This document shows, one piece after another, positions 52,341-60,362 of a DNA stretch of 64,000 nt. Position numbers and translations under genes: made by a program. This DNA comes from Gammaproteobacteria bacterium (GTDB taxonomy: Bacteria > Pseudomonadota > Gammaproteobacteria > Pseudomonadales > Halieaceae). The stretch lies in the NCBI GenBank assembly GCA_030427085.1, contig JAUHXH010000002.1:186001-250000 (forward strand), written 5' to 3'. The number at the start of each line of letters is the position of its first letter. Position 1 is the first letter of the stretch. Under the pieces are notes generated by a model. The model saw only the letters and a list, made by a program, of their open reading frames with translations, did not search any database and was not told the origin of the DNA.

Positions 52341-52345
52341 TGAAT

Positions 52346-52432
52346 TGGTGCCCAGGAGAGGACTTGAACCTCCACGCCCTTGCGAGCACTAGCACCTGAA
52401 GCTAGCGTGTCTACCAATTTCACCACCTGGGC
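52346..52432 (-). tRNA. tRNA-Leu (anticodon CAG)
   Basis: An 87-nt gene with encoded 3' CCA. The acceptor stem GCCCAGG pairs with CCTGGGC. The anticodon stem CTAGC/GCTAG holds a TTCAGGT loop with anticodon CAG, which reads CUG. A long variable arm of the leucine class (GTGCTCGCAAGGGC region) and the TTCAAGT T-loop follow. Its position beside rnr is as in Pseudomonas. Its 3' end points into the accessory region. Confidence 0.95.
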
Positions 52433-52468
52433 ATCGAGAAATCGCTGTTGCGAGTTCCGAGGGCGCGC

Positions 52469-52497
52469 ACTTTACTTTTGTCGCGCCCCGCTGTCAA
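52469..52497 (-). promoter_or_regulatory. Promoter of tRNA-Leu
   Basis: On the minus strand TTGACA (52497-52492), a 17 bp spacer and TAAAGT (52474-52469) form a near-consensus sigma-70 promoter. The following GCGCGCCC is the GC-rich discriminator usual for stable RNA genes under growth-rate control. Confidence 0.82.
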
Positions 52498-52505
52498 TAC
52501 TCGCG

Positions 52506-52511
52506 TATACT
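52506..52511 (+). promoter_or_regulatory. Possible -10 element of rnr
   Basis: TATACT lies 43 bp before the rnr start, back to back with the tRNA promoter. No well-spaced -35 box is seen (TTGTCG is 22 bp away), so the call rests on the -10 alone. Confidence 0.4.
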
Positions 52512-52554
52512 ACTAAACTCATTTTTGTGTTCCCTCCAACCAACAGACTCCTAC

Positions 52555-55008
52555 ATGGCGACAAAAGGCAAGATTGCCGATCCACACGCTGAGCGCGAAG
52601 CCCAGCGGTATGAAAACCCCATTCCCAGCCGCGAGGCCATCGCACAGCACCTTGAGGGGGCGGGCAAACCGCTCACGCATCGGCAGTTGTGCAAACACCT
52701 GGGCCTGCACGACGACGAATCTGAAGAGGCCCTGCGCCGCCGCCTGCGGGCGATGGAGCGCGACGGGCAGGTGATGTCCAACCGTCGGGGCGCCTACGGC
52801 CTGGTGGATCGCATGGGCTTGCTGCGTTGCCGTGTGATCGGTCACCGGGATGGCTACGGCTTCGCCGAAGTCATCGACGAGCCGGATGCGGACGACCTCT
52901 ATCTCAGTGCCCGCCAGATGCAGACCATATTCGATGGCGATGAGGTGCTGGTCAGCGTCACCGGCGTGGACCGTCGCGGGCGCCGTGAAGGCCAGGTGGT
53001 GGAAGTGGTGCGCCGCAACACGACTGAGGTGGTGGGGCGCTACGTGGAGGAGAGCGGCATTGGTTTTGTGCTCCCCGACAATGCCCGTATCAATCACGAC
53101 ATCCTGATTCCCCCACCGCTTAAAAATGGCGCCCATTCAGGGCAGATCGTCACGGCCGAGATTACCGACTATCCGGTGCGTAACTTCCAGGCCAAGGGGC
53201 GCATCCTTGAGGTGCTGGGCGATTCCATGGACCCCGGTCTGGAAATCGACGTGGCCATCCGCTCCCACGGTATTCCCCACCAGTGGCCAGATGCCGTGCT
53301 GGACGAGGCCGGCTCGCTGGAGGCAGAGCCCCGTGAGTCCGACAAGGAAGGTCGGGTTGATCTGCGTGATCTGCCCTTCGTTACCATCGACGGCGAAGAT
53401 GCCCGCGATTTCGACGACGCGGTGTACTGCAAAAAGCGCATTGGCGGCTGGCGCCTGTGGGTGGCGATTGCCGATGTGTCCCACTACGTGCGGCCCGGCT
53501 CGGCCCTGGATGACGAAGCGGCTGTGCGCGGCAACTCGGTGTACTTCCCCGAGCGGGTGGTGCCCATGTTGCCCGAGGCACTGTCAAACGGACTCTGTTC
53601 ACTGAATCCCGGTGTGGATCGTCTGGCCATGGTCTGCGAGATGACCCTGAGCCGCACCGGTAACCTCACTGGCTTCCAATTCTACGAAGCGGTGATCCAC
53701 TCCCACGCGCGCCTGACTTACACCCAGGTTGGTCAGGTGTTGGAGGAGGGGAGCGCTGAAGGAGTGCCTGCCGAGCGCATCGACGATTTGCAGCGCCTGC
53801 ACGCGCTTTATCACGTATTGCGTGCCGCCCGGGACCTCCGCGGCGCTATCGACTTCGAAACGGTGGAAACGCGCATCGTGTTCGACGAGCACCGCAAAAT
53901 CGACCGTATCGTGCCCGTACACCGCAACGACGCCCACAAGCTGATCGAGGAGTGCATGCTCTGCGCCAACGTGGCCGCGGCGCGCTTCTTCGAGCAGATG
54001 AAGTTGCCCTCTTTGTATCGCGTTCATGAGGGGCCTAACGAAGAAAAGCTGGAAAACCTGCGCAGTTTCCTCGGCGAGTTGGGGTTGGATCTCGGCGGTG
54101 GGGATAAGCCCACACCGGGACACTATCAGGCATTGCTGGCGCAGGTGGCTGACCGTGACGACGCCAGCGTCATCCAGACCATGTTGCTGCGCTCCCTTAG
54201 CCAGGCGGTGTACGCACCGGAGAACAAAGGCCACTTCGGGCTGGATTATCCGGCCTACACCCACTTCACCTCACCTATCCGCCGCTATGCGGACTTGCTG
54301 GTGCATCGCGGGATTCGCCATGTGCTGCGTTCGGATATGAAGGGCAAGCTGGTGCGGCGGGTGAAGGGTGTGGCGCCGATCCCGAAAGCGCGCATCTACC
54401 CTTATGACGAGCGTTACATGGTGGTGACCGGCGAACACATCTCCATGACCGAGCGCCGCGCCGACGACGCCACCCGTGACGTGCAGGCCTGGTTGAAGTG
54501 CGAATATCTGCTGGATCATGTGGGTGATGCCTTCGATGGCACCATCGCTGCGGTAACCAGCTTCGGCTTTTTTGTGGAACTGGCCGACATCTATATAGAG
54601 GGCCTGGTGCACATCAGCGGCCTGCCGGGTGACTACTACAATTTCGATCACGCGCATCAGCGCTTGCTCGGTGAGCGCAGTGGTCGATCTTTTGCCCTTG
54701 GCCAATCGGTGCGCGTGCAGGTGGCCCGCGTTGATCTGGACGACAAGAAAATTGACCTGGAGCTGGTGGAGGCCAAGCCTGCGCGGCGTAAGCCGGGCGG
54801 TGGCGAGCCGAAAAAGCCAGGCCGCGATGCCCCGAACAAGGCCAACCAAAAAAACCGCAAGCAATCTACCGCCAACAAGGGCGCTGGTAATAAAGGTGCT
54901 GGCAACAAAAAGCGCGGTAGCAAGAGCGGCAGCAGTAAAGGCAGCGGTAAAAAAAGCAGCGCCAAAAAAAACAGTAACCGTAAAACCGGCCTGCGGCGGC
55001 ACCACTGA
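52555..55008 (+). CDS. rnr: Ribonuclease R
   Basis: An 817-residue 3'-5' exoribonuclease. Order: N-terminal winged-helix (LTHRQLCKHLGLHDDESEEA), cold-shock domains (GLVDRMGLLRCRVIGHRDGY), RNB catalytic domain with metal-binding GEDARDFDDAVYC (about residues 280-292) and YTHFTSPIRRYADLLVHRGI, S1 domain (GTIAAVTSFGFFVELADIYI), and a Lys/Ser/Gly-rich basic tail from about 740. It degrades structured RNA. The ATG at 52555 is chosen over an in-frame upstream start because it gives the family N-terminus. The stop overlaps rlmB (TGATG). Confidence 0.97.
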   Translation: MATKGKIADPHAEREAQRYENPIPSREAIAQHLEGAGKPLTHRQLCKHLGLHDDESEEALRRRLRAMERDGQVMSNRRGAYGLVDRMGLLRCRVIGHRDGYGFAEVIDEPDADDLYLSARQMQTIFDGDEVLVSVTGVDRRGRREGQVVEVVRRNTTEVVGRYVEESGIGFVLPDNARINHDILIPPPLKNGAHSGQIVTAEITDYPVRNFQAKGRILEVLGDSMDPGLEIDVAIRSHGIPHQWPDAVLDEAGSLEAEPRESDKEGRVDLRDLPFVTIDGEDARDFDDAVYCKKRIGGWRLWVAIADVSHYVRPGSALDDEAAVRGNSVYFPERVVPMLPEALSNGLCSLNPGVDRLAMVCEMTLSRTGNLTGFQFYEAVIHSHARLTYTQVGQVLEEGSAEGVPAERIDDLQRLHALYHVLRAARDLRGAIDFETVETRIVFDEHRKIDRIVPVHRNDAHKLIEECMLCANVAAARFFEQMKLPSLYRVHEGPNEEKLENLRSFLGELGLDLGGGDKPTPGHYQALLAQVADRDDASVIQTMLLRSLSQAVYAPENKGHFGLDYPAYTHFTSPIRRYADLLVHRGIRHVLRSDMKGKLVRRVKGVAPIPKARIYPYDERYMVVTGEHISMTERRADDATRDVQAWLKCEYLLDHVGDAFDGTIAAVTSFGFFVELADIYIEGLVHISGLPGDYYNFDHAHQRLLGERSGRSFALGQSVRVQVARVDLDDKKIDLELVEAKPARRKPGGGEPKKPGRDAPNKANQKNRKQSTANKGAGNKGAGNKKRGSKSGSSKGSGKKSSAKKNSNRKTGLRRHH

Positions 55009-55763
55009 TGGCAGGGCAATACATTTACGGCATCCACGCTGTGGATAGCCTGCTGCGCCGCAATCCGAAAGCCATTCAGCGCCTGATGGTACAGTCAGGC
55101 CGCCAGGACAAGCGCTTTAACGCCGTGCTGGAACTGGCGCAGAACCAGGGTGTTACTCTCATCCACGAGCCTCGCGCAGAACTGGACCGGCTGGTGGATG
55201 GTCGGCACCAGGGGGTGGTGGCGGAGGTATCAGAACCCTCCTCCGGTGAGGGCGCTCTGGCACTGGATGAGTCCGGGCTGTTCGCCCTGGTGGACAGCAA
55301 AAGCGGCCCGGTGCTGCTGTTGGTGCTCGATGGCGTTACCGACCCCCACAATCTGGGCGCCTGTTTACGCAGCGCCGACGCCGCTGGTGTGGACGCCGTG
55401 GTCGTCCCGCGGGACAAATCCGCCGATCTCACACCGGTCGCCCGCAAAGTGGCCTGCGGGGCAGCTGAAGTGGTGCCCTTCGCCCGCGTGACCAACCTGG
55501 CACGGACTCTCGACGGCCTGAAAGAGCGTGGCGTATGGCTCTATGGTGCCGCGGGTGAGGCAGAAAAAACTATATATGACAGTGACTTGCAGGGTTCGAT
55601 GGCGCTGGTAATGGGCGCCGAGGGCAGCGGTTTAAGGCGCCTGACCCGCGAGCACTGCGACCATCTGGTGAAAATCCCCCTGCTGGGTTCCGTCAGCAGC
55701 CTGAACGTATCAGTGGCCACCGGTGTGTGCCTGTTTGAAGCGGTGCGTCAGCGCCATTCCTGA
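55008..55763 (+). CDS. rlmB: 23S rRNA (guanosine-2'-O)-methyltransferase RlmB
   Basis: A 251-residue SPOUT methyltransferase. The N-terminal substrate-binding domain reads YIYGIHAVDSLLRRNP. The trefoil-knot motifs are NLGACLRSADAAGVDAVVVP, MGAEGSGLRRL and SLNVSVATGVCLFEAVRQR. It methylates the ribose of G2251 in 23S rRNA (E. coli numbering). Translationally coupled to rnr, the usual gene pair. Confidence 0.96.
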   Translation: MAGQYIYGIHAVDSLLRRNPKAIQRLMVQSGRQDKRFNAVLELAQNQGVTLIHEPRAELDRLVDGRHQGVVAEVSEPSSGEGALALDESGLFALVDSKSGPVLLLVLDGVTDPHNLGACLRSADAAGVDAVVVPRDKSADLTPVARKVACGAAEVVPFARVTNLARTLDGLKERGVWLYGAAGEAEKTIYDSDLQGSMALVMGAEGSGLRRLTREHCDHLVKIPLLGSVSSLNVSVATGVCLFEAVRQRHS

Positions 55764-55790
55764 GGCCCCAAAACACCCCAATTAGCCCTG

Positions 55791-55819
55791 TTGCGTTGCC
55801 CTGTCTTCCCCGGTAGAAT
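55791..55819 (+). promoter_or_regulatory. Promoter of the rpsF operon
   Basis: TTGCGT (55791-55796), 17 bp spacer, TAGAAT (55814-55819), followed by a GCGCGCC discriminator of the kind seen at ribosomal genes. The transcript would have a leader of about 90 nt before rpsF. Confidence 0.65.
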
Positions 55820-55914
55820 GCGCGCCTCAAAATTTGCCCGGCTGTTCTTGCAGCCGATTCTCCTTGCCACACCGTCTTGAGCGGGTGGCATTAACCCGTA
55901 AGGAGCTTCTGAAG

Positions 55915-56358
55915 ATGCGTCATTACGAAATCGTATTTATGGTCCATCCGGACCAGTCCGAACAAGTGCCCGGCATGATCGAGCGCTATTCCCAGACTAT
56001 CCAGAAGGATGGTGGCAGCGTTCACCGCCTGGAAGACTGGGGCCGTCGCCAACTGGCCTACCCCATCAACAAAGTGCACAAGGCGCACTATGTCCTGATG
56101 AACGTGGAAGCCAGCAACGACGCCATGGACGAGCTGACTACTACCTTCCGTTACAACGATGCGGTTATCCGCAACCTGGTTATCCGCCGCGACGACGCTG
56201 TTGCCGACGAGTCCCTCATCATGAAGGCCGAGAAGGAAAGTCGCGAGCGCAAGACCCGCTACGAGGAGCGTCAGGCGGCTGAGAAAGCCGAGCGCGCCGA
56301 GTCTGAAGAGTCTGCGGAAAAGTCTGAGCCGGCCGAGGCCGCCAGCGAAGAGGCCTGA
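55915..56358 (+). CDS. rpsF: Ribosomal protein bS6
   Basis: A 147-residue bS6: [20 protein letters not shown] at the start, the [20 protein letters not shown] strand region and LVIRRDDAV. It pairs with bS18 on the small subunit platform. The acidic, Glu/Ala-rich C-terminal tail (about residues 110-147, [20 protein letters not shown]) is longer than in E. coli before RimK modification. AAGGAG lies 15 bp upstream. Operon with rpsR and rplI. Confidence 0.97.
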   Translation: MRHYEIVFMVHPDQSEQVPGMIERYSQTIQKDGGSVHRLEDWGRRQLAYPINKVHKAHYVLMNVEASNDAMDELTTTFRYNDAVIRNLVIRRDDAVADESLIMKAEKESRERKTRYEERQAAEKAERAESEESAEKSEPAEAASEEA

Positions 56359-56419
56359 GGGCCACCGCTAACCTAACCGCTAACGTAACAGATACCATCA
56401 GGTATACAGGAGATTCACC

Positions 56420-56647
56420 ATGGCACGTTTTTTCCGTCGCCGTAAGTTCTGCCGCTTCACCGCCGAAGGCGTGAAGGAAATCGATTACAAGGATCTGGAA
56501 ACCCTCAAGGCGTACATTTCCGAAACCGGCAAAATCGTACCCAGCCGTATCACCGGCACCAAGGCTAAATACCAGCGCCAGCTGGCGACCGCGGTCAAGC
56601 GCGCTCGCTTCCTGGCTCTGCTGCCTTACACCGACTCCCACCAGTAA
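56420..56647 (+). CDS. rpsR: Ribosomal protein bS18
   Basis: A 75-residue bS18: [20 protein letters not shown], then [20 protein letters not shown] and the basic end [15 protein letters not shown]. It binds bS6 at the platform of the 30S subunit. GGAG lies in the leader. 61 bp after rpsF. Confidence 0.98.
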   Translation: MARFFRRRKFCRFTAEGVKEIDYKDLETLKAYISETGKIVPSRITGTKAKYQRQLATAVKRARFLALLPYTDSHQ

Positions 56648-56688
56648 GGAGTCCTTATCTCCCGCGCGATACCCCGGAGGGTAGTGGT

Positions 56689-57603
56689 ATGACTGGGCTG
56701 GCCCGGTTCATCATGCGCGGGCGGCTGCAGGCCCTGCTGGTCGTTATGATCAGCGTCTGCAGTGTTATTTTCAGCGCCATCGGCGCCGCTGGTGTGGCTT
56801 TGGTCACTCTGCGTCGTGGCGAGGGCAACGGAGCCTGGTTGTTATTGTGGGCTCTGCTGCCGGCGATCTGGGTCACTCTGCAGTTTAGCGACCCAACGCA
56901 TGTAGCTCTGCTGCTGGGCGCATACGTTCTGGCCGTAGTACTACGGCGGAGCGTATCGCTGCTGTTGACGATGTTGGCAGCAGTGGCAGTTGGCCTGCTG
57001 ACTGGATTTATCCTGCTGGCATTTGGCGGCGACCTGCTGCAGAACCTGGCGGAATTACTCGGCCAGTTGCTCTCGAGTTGGGAGGCCCAACTCAAGGCAC
57101 AGGGCAGTGTGGCGGAAGACGTCACAGTGTTCAGCCTACCGGGCAAGGTTGAAATTGCCGCCATGCTGGGATTGGCCAACGCGGCTACCAGTGCCCTGTG
57201 TCTGTTTTTGGCGCGGTACTGGCAAGCGGCACTGTACAACCCCGGTGGCTTTGGCGAGGAGTACCGCGAGCTGCGGATTCCCCTGCCGGTCACGGTGTGT
57301 TTGGCCGTTCTGGTGGTGGTGTGTCTGGCACTGGGTGGAGCCTATTCCGCCTGGGCGCGGATACTGGTACTGCCGTGGGTGTTTGCCAGTCTGGCGCTGG
57401 TACATGCGCGAGCCGCAATGCGGCCCGGGTCGGGCACGGGAATGCTGGTAGCGTTCTACGCGCTCTGGATTGTTTTTGACGCGGTCAAACTGATGTTGGT
57501 ATTGGCCGCCATCGCGGATAGTCACTTTGACTTTCGCAGCCGCTGGCGCGGGCCAGGTGCCTCGCCGCCAGCAGCCCCGGGTGATGACCGGGACAGCGAA
57601 TAG
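56689..57603 (+). CDS. DUF2232-like membrane protein between rpsR and rplI
   Basis: A 304-residue protein with about eight hydrophobic helices (VVMISVCSVIFSAIGAAGVA, LLTMLAAVAVGLLTGFILLA) and a polar C-terminal tail (SRWRGPGASPPAAPGDDRDS). A polytopic protein at exactly this place between rpsR and rplI is common in gammaproteobacteria (for example P. aeruginosa PA4933) and resembles the DUF2232 group. Function unknown. ATG 56689 follows CGGAGGGTAG. Confidence 0.8.
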   Translation: MTGLARFIMRGRLQALLVVMISVCSVIFSAIGAAGVALVTLRRGEGNGAWLLLWALLPAIWVTLQFSDPTHVALLLGAYVLAVVLRRSVSLLLTMLAAVAVGLLTGFILLAFGGDLLQNLAELLGQLLSSWEAQLKAQGSVAEDVTVFSLPGKVEIAAMLGLANAATSALCLFLARYWQAALYNPGGFGEEYRELRIPLPVTVCLAVLVVVCLALGGAYSAWARILVLPWVFASLALVHARAAMRPGSGTGMLVAFYALWIVFDAVKLMLVLAAIADSHFDFRSRWRGPGASPPAAPGDDRDSE

Positions 57604-57658
57604 TCGCAAACAGAATTTTTAATAGCGGGAGGCAACTCCCCGAAAAGAGGAAAGTAAG

Positions 57659-58108
57659 ATGGAAGTCATTTTGCTGGAAAATATCGGCAACCTGGGTGGA
57701 CTGGGCGACCGTGTGCAAGTGAAATCTGGCTACGGCCGTAATTTTCTGATCCCCCAGGGCAAAGCGGTTCCGGCCACTGAGTCCAACGTGGAAGCGTTTG
57801 AAGCTCGCCGCGCCGAGCTGGAAGCCGCCGCTGCTGAAGCACTGGCTGCTGCCGAGAAGCGTGCCGAACAAATCGAGGCACTGGGTGTGATCACGATCGC
57901 CGCCAATGCCGGTGATGAAGGCAAGCTGTTTGGTTCTATCGGTACGCGCGATATCGCTGAAGCCGTTAGCGCCGCAGGCGTCGAGGTAGAGAAGAGCGAA
58001 GTTCGTCTGCCCGAAGGTGCGCTGCGTGAGCTGGGCGAATTCGAAGTGGCTGTACAGGTACACCACGACGTAACCGCCACCGTAAACCTGGCTGTGGTTG
58101 CCGAGTAA
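57659..58108 (+). CDS. rplI: Ribosomal protein bL9
   Basis: A 149-residue bL9: the N-domain signature [20 protein letters not shown] and [15 protein letters not shown], a long connecting helix (about residues 41-75) and a C-domain with [20 protein letters not shown]. Located on the 50S subunit near L1. GAGGAAAG provides the ribosome-binding site. The operon's last ribosomal gene, followed by two hairpins. Confidence 0.98.
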   Translation: MEVILLENIGNLGGLGDRVQVKSGYGRNFLIPQGKAVPATESNVEAFEARRAELEAAAAEALAAAEKRAEQIEALGVITIAANAGDEGKLFGSIGTRDIAEAVSAAGVEVEKSEVRLPEGALRELGEFEVAVQVHHDVTATVNLAVVAE

Positions 58109-58158
58109 GACCTTCTCGCCCGTAGCAGCTCACGCGCCTACGAGCTTGAACTGATCCT

Positions 58159-58181
58159 TTCACCGGGGGCCTCCCGGTGAA
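58159..58181 (+). terminator. Strong hairpin after rplI
   Basis: TTCACCGGG (58159-58167) pairs perfectly with CCCGGTGAA (58173-58181) around GGCCT. Only AAATT follows, so it is a stable 3'-end or processing hairpin rather than a classic terminator. Confidence 0.5.
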
Positions 58182-58188
58182 AATTGCC

Positions 58189-58217
58189 GGCCCGTCCTGT
58201 CTTTGGCATGACGGGCC
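58189..58217 (+). terminator. Second hairpin before dnaB
   Basis: GGCCCGTC (58189-58196) pairs with GACGGGCC (58210-58217) around a 13-nt loop, followed by GTTGCTTTGTGTT, a weak U-rich tail. With the first hairpin it probably lowers read-through from the ribosomal operon into dnaB. Confidence 0.5.
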
Positions 58218-58265
58218 GTTGCTTTGTGTTAATCTGTCCGGCCCGGTCATAACCAGCATAATTTG

Positions 58266-59684
58266 ATGTCCGACCCCGACTACCCTGACAACATCGCCGA
58301 ACTTCCCTACGCCGATGATCGCGAGCTATCGCGCATCAAAATGCCGCCGCACTCGGTGGAGGCGGAGCAGTCGGTGCTGGGTGGTTTGCTGCTGTCCGGA
58401 GACGGCTGGGATGCGGTGGCCGAGGAAGTAGCGGCGAGCGACTTCTATCGCCCCGATCACCGCTTGATCTTTCGTCACATCGCTGCGCTGGCAGAAGATA
58501 CCCAGCCGGTAGATGTGATCACCGTGGCGGACAAACTTACCGCGGCGGGCGAACTGGATGCCGCCGGTGGGCTGGCCTACCTCGCCGATCTGGCCCAGAA
58601 CACCCCCAGTGCTTCCAATATCCGCGCTTATGCGCAGGTGGTCCGTGAGCGCGCCGCCCTGCGCAAGCTGATCGAAGCTGCACAGGAAATCGCCGACAGT
58701 GGCTTTACGCCGGAAGGGCGCTCCAGCACCGAACTGATCGATGAGGCTGAGCGTCGCATCATGCAGATTTCGGAGCAGGGTCCGAAGTCTGGTGGCCCGG
58801 TATTCGTAACGCCGCTGTTGCGCGCCGCAGTCGAGAAGATCGACGAACTGGTGAAGTCAGAAGGGGCCCTCACCGGCCTCACCACCGGCTTTGAAGAACT
58901 GAACGACATGACCTCCGGCCTGCAGGCCTCCGACCTGGTAATCGTGGCTGGCCGCCCGTCCATGGGTAAAACCACCTTTGCCATGAACCTGGTGGAGAAT
59001 GCCGTGGTGTCCCAGGATAACCCGGTAGTGGTGTTCAGCATGGAGATGCCCGCCGACCAGTTGGTGGTGCGGATGCTGGCGTCCATGGGACGGATCGACC
59101 AGAAGAATATCCGTTCAGGGCAGATGGGCTCGGAAGACTGGCCCAAGCTGTCTACGGCGATGAACAAACTCAAGGACGTCCCCCTCTACATCGACGACAC
59201 TCCCGCCCTCACGCCCACCGAAGTACGCTCCCGCGCCCGCAAGATTTCCCGCGAGCACGGCAAGCTGGCGATGATCATGATCGACTACCTGCAGCTTATG
59301 CAGGTGGCCGGGTCCTCGGAAGGTCGTACCGCGGAAATATCAGAAATCTCCCGCAGCCTGAAGGCCATCGCCAAGGAATTTGGCTGCCCGGTGGTGGCGC
59401 TGTCGCAGCTCAACCGCTCGCTGGAACAACGGCCGAACAAGCGGCCGGTGAATTCGGATTTGAGGGAATCCGGTGCTATCGAGCAGGATGCAGACGTCAT
59501 CATGTTTATCTATCGGGATGAAGTCTACAACGAAGACTCGCCGGACAAGGGCGTGGCCGAGATCATCATCGGCAAGCACCGGAATGGTCCGATTGGAACA
59601 TGCCGCCTGGCCTTTATTGGCAAGTACACTCGCTTTGAAAATCTGGCGCGGGGTATGGATGGGGGTTACGGGCCGGAGCACTAA
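58266..59684 (+). CDS. dnaB: Replicative DNA helicase DnaB
   Basis: A 472-residue hexameric helicase. N-terminal domain starts at PPHSVEAEQSVLGGLLLS. The RecA-like motor has Walker A GRPSMGKTTF (about residues 234-243), MIMIDYLQLMQV (Walker B) and SRSLKAIAKEFGCPVVALSQ with the arginine-finger region RPVNSDLRESGAIEQDADV. ATG 58266 is used; a TTG at 58263 directly before it is unlikely. The convergent genes that follow encode loader-like proteins, so the helicase and its possible loader stand tail to tail. Confidence 0.97.
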   Translation: MSDPDYPDNIAELPYADDRELSRIKMPPHSVEAEQSVLGGLLLSGDGWDAVAEEVAASDFYRPDHRLIFRHIAALAEDTQPVDVITVADKLTAAGELDAAGGLAYLADLAQNTPSASNIRAYAQVVRERAALRKLIEAAQEIADSGFTPEGRSSTELIDEAERRIMQISEQGPKSGGPVFVTPLLRAAVEKIDELVKSEGALTGLTTGFEELNDMTSGLQASDLVIVAGRPSMGKTTFAMNLVENAVVSQDNPVVVFSMEMPADQLVVRMLASMGRIDQKNIRSGQMGSEDWPKLSTAMNKLKDVPLYIDDTPALTPTEVRSRARKISREHGKLAMIMIDYLQLMQVAGSSEGRTAEISEISRSLKAIAKEFGCPVVALSQLNRSLEQRPNKRPVNSDLRESGAIEQDADVIMFIYRDEVYNEDSPDKGVAEIIIGKHRNGPIGTCRLAFIGKYTRFENLARGMDGGYGPEH

Positions 59685-59696
59685 GCGAAGGAGTGC

Positions 59697-60362
59697 TTAC
59701 AGGCCAGTTTGCTCCCGTAACTTCGCCAAAGCCTCCGCCTGACTCTTCGTATCCATCGGTGAGGCAGGCTTCTCTTCCAGCGCCGGCACTTCCGGCACCT
59801 CAAGCGACTCCCCTGCCAACACCTTCTCGCAGCGCTGCCGGTAATTATCGCGAAACACCGGCCAGGTAGCGTACTCCGCATTGTTCGCCAGAAAGAACCA
59901 GTCGCTGTCGCGGCCGGCCAGATAGACGGCGGCGTGGGACCAGTGGTGTGCCGCCTTGGGACTGGGTGCCTGGCAGGCTTCCAGATAGGCGTCGCGAGGC
60001 GCAGGTAATCCCAGGTGAGACAGGCCCTGCTGGCAGGCGTCCAACATGCGGTTCAGGGTAGGTAAGTACTCGCTGTGCTCGATGGCATGGCGGGCGCCCA
60101 GTAGAATCTGCTCCACCGGGTAGTGGGCCAGGGACTCCAGCCACAGTTTCTTGATCTGGTTGAGCTGCTGCGCGTCCGGATAGGCCGCGTAGTACTGGTT
60201 GTGATAGTTCAGCCGGAACAGGGCGAAAACCTGGTTGATGGCGTCTACATGGGCGTCATCTGGCCGGGGGCGCTCAGTCCGCCCAGCTGCGGTCGCTGAG
60301 GTCGGTTTCGAGGCTGCGGCTTCGCGTGCTGCCTGTTCCACCAGTGCCTTGCTGTCCTTCAT
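59697..60362 (-). CDS. Replication protein P-like helicase loader (DopE type)
   Basis: A 221-residue protein that resembles lambda replication protein P along most of its length: AINQVFALFRLNY..., QLNQIKKLWLESLAHYPVEQ, LLGARHAIEHSEYLPTLNRM, LAGESLEVPEVP and the end SQAEALAKLREQTGL, which parallels the lambda P terminus (AQALAKI...KFGL). P binds and loads DnaB. Chromosomal, domesticated forms named DopE have been described as loaders in some gammaproteobacteria (from memory). There is no phage gene near. It starts at ATG 60362 with AGGACAG upstream, inside the 3' part of the DnaT-like gene, and is convergent with dnaB, 12 bp away. Confidence 0.72.
   Translation of the reverse strand: MKDSKALVEQAAREAAASKPTSATAAGRTERPRPDDAHVDAINQVFALFRLNYHNQYYAAYPDAQQLNQIKKLWLESLAHYPVEQILLGARHAIEHSEYLPTLNRMLDACQQGLSHLGLPAPRDAYLEACQAPSPKAAHHWSHAAVYLAGRDSDWFFLANNAEYATWPVFRDNYRQRCEKVLAGESLEVPEVPALEEKPASPMDTKSQAEALAKLREQTGL

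Noticed and set aside
2872-52345. Integrative element with attachment repeats at the tRNA-Leu
   Set aside because: No integrase or transposase was found, and the tRNA 3' sequence does not clearly recur near purA (only a short GCCCCAGG-like match at 2927-2937). Reported as accessory content, not as a defined mobile element.
55796-55819. Alternative rpsF promoter TTGCCC/TAGAAT
   Set aside because: The spacer would be only 12 bp. TTGCGT at 55791 gives 17 bp.
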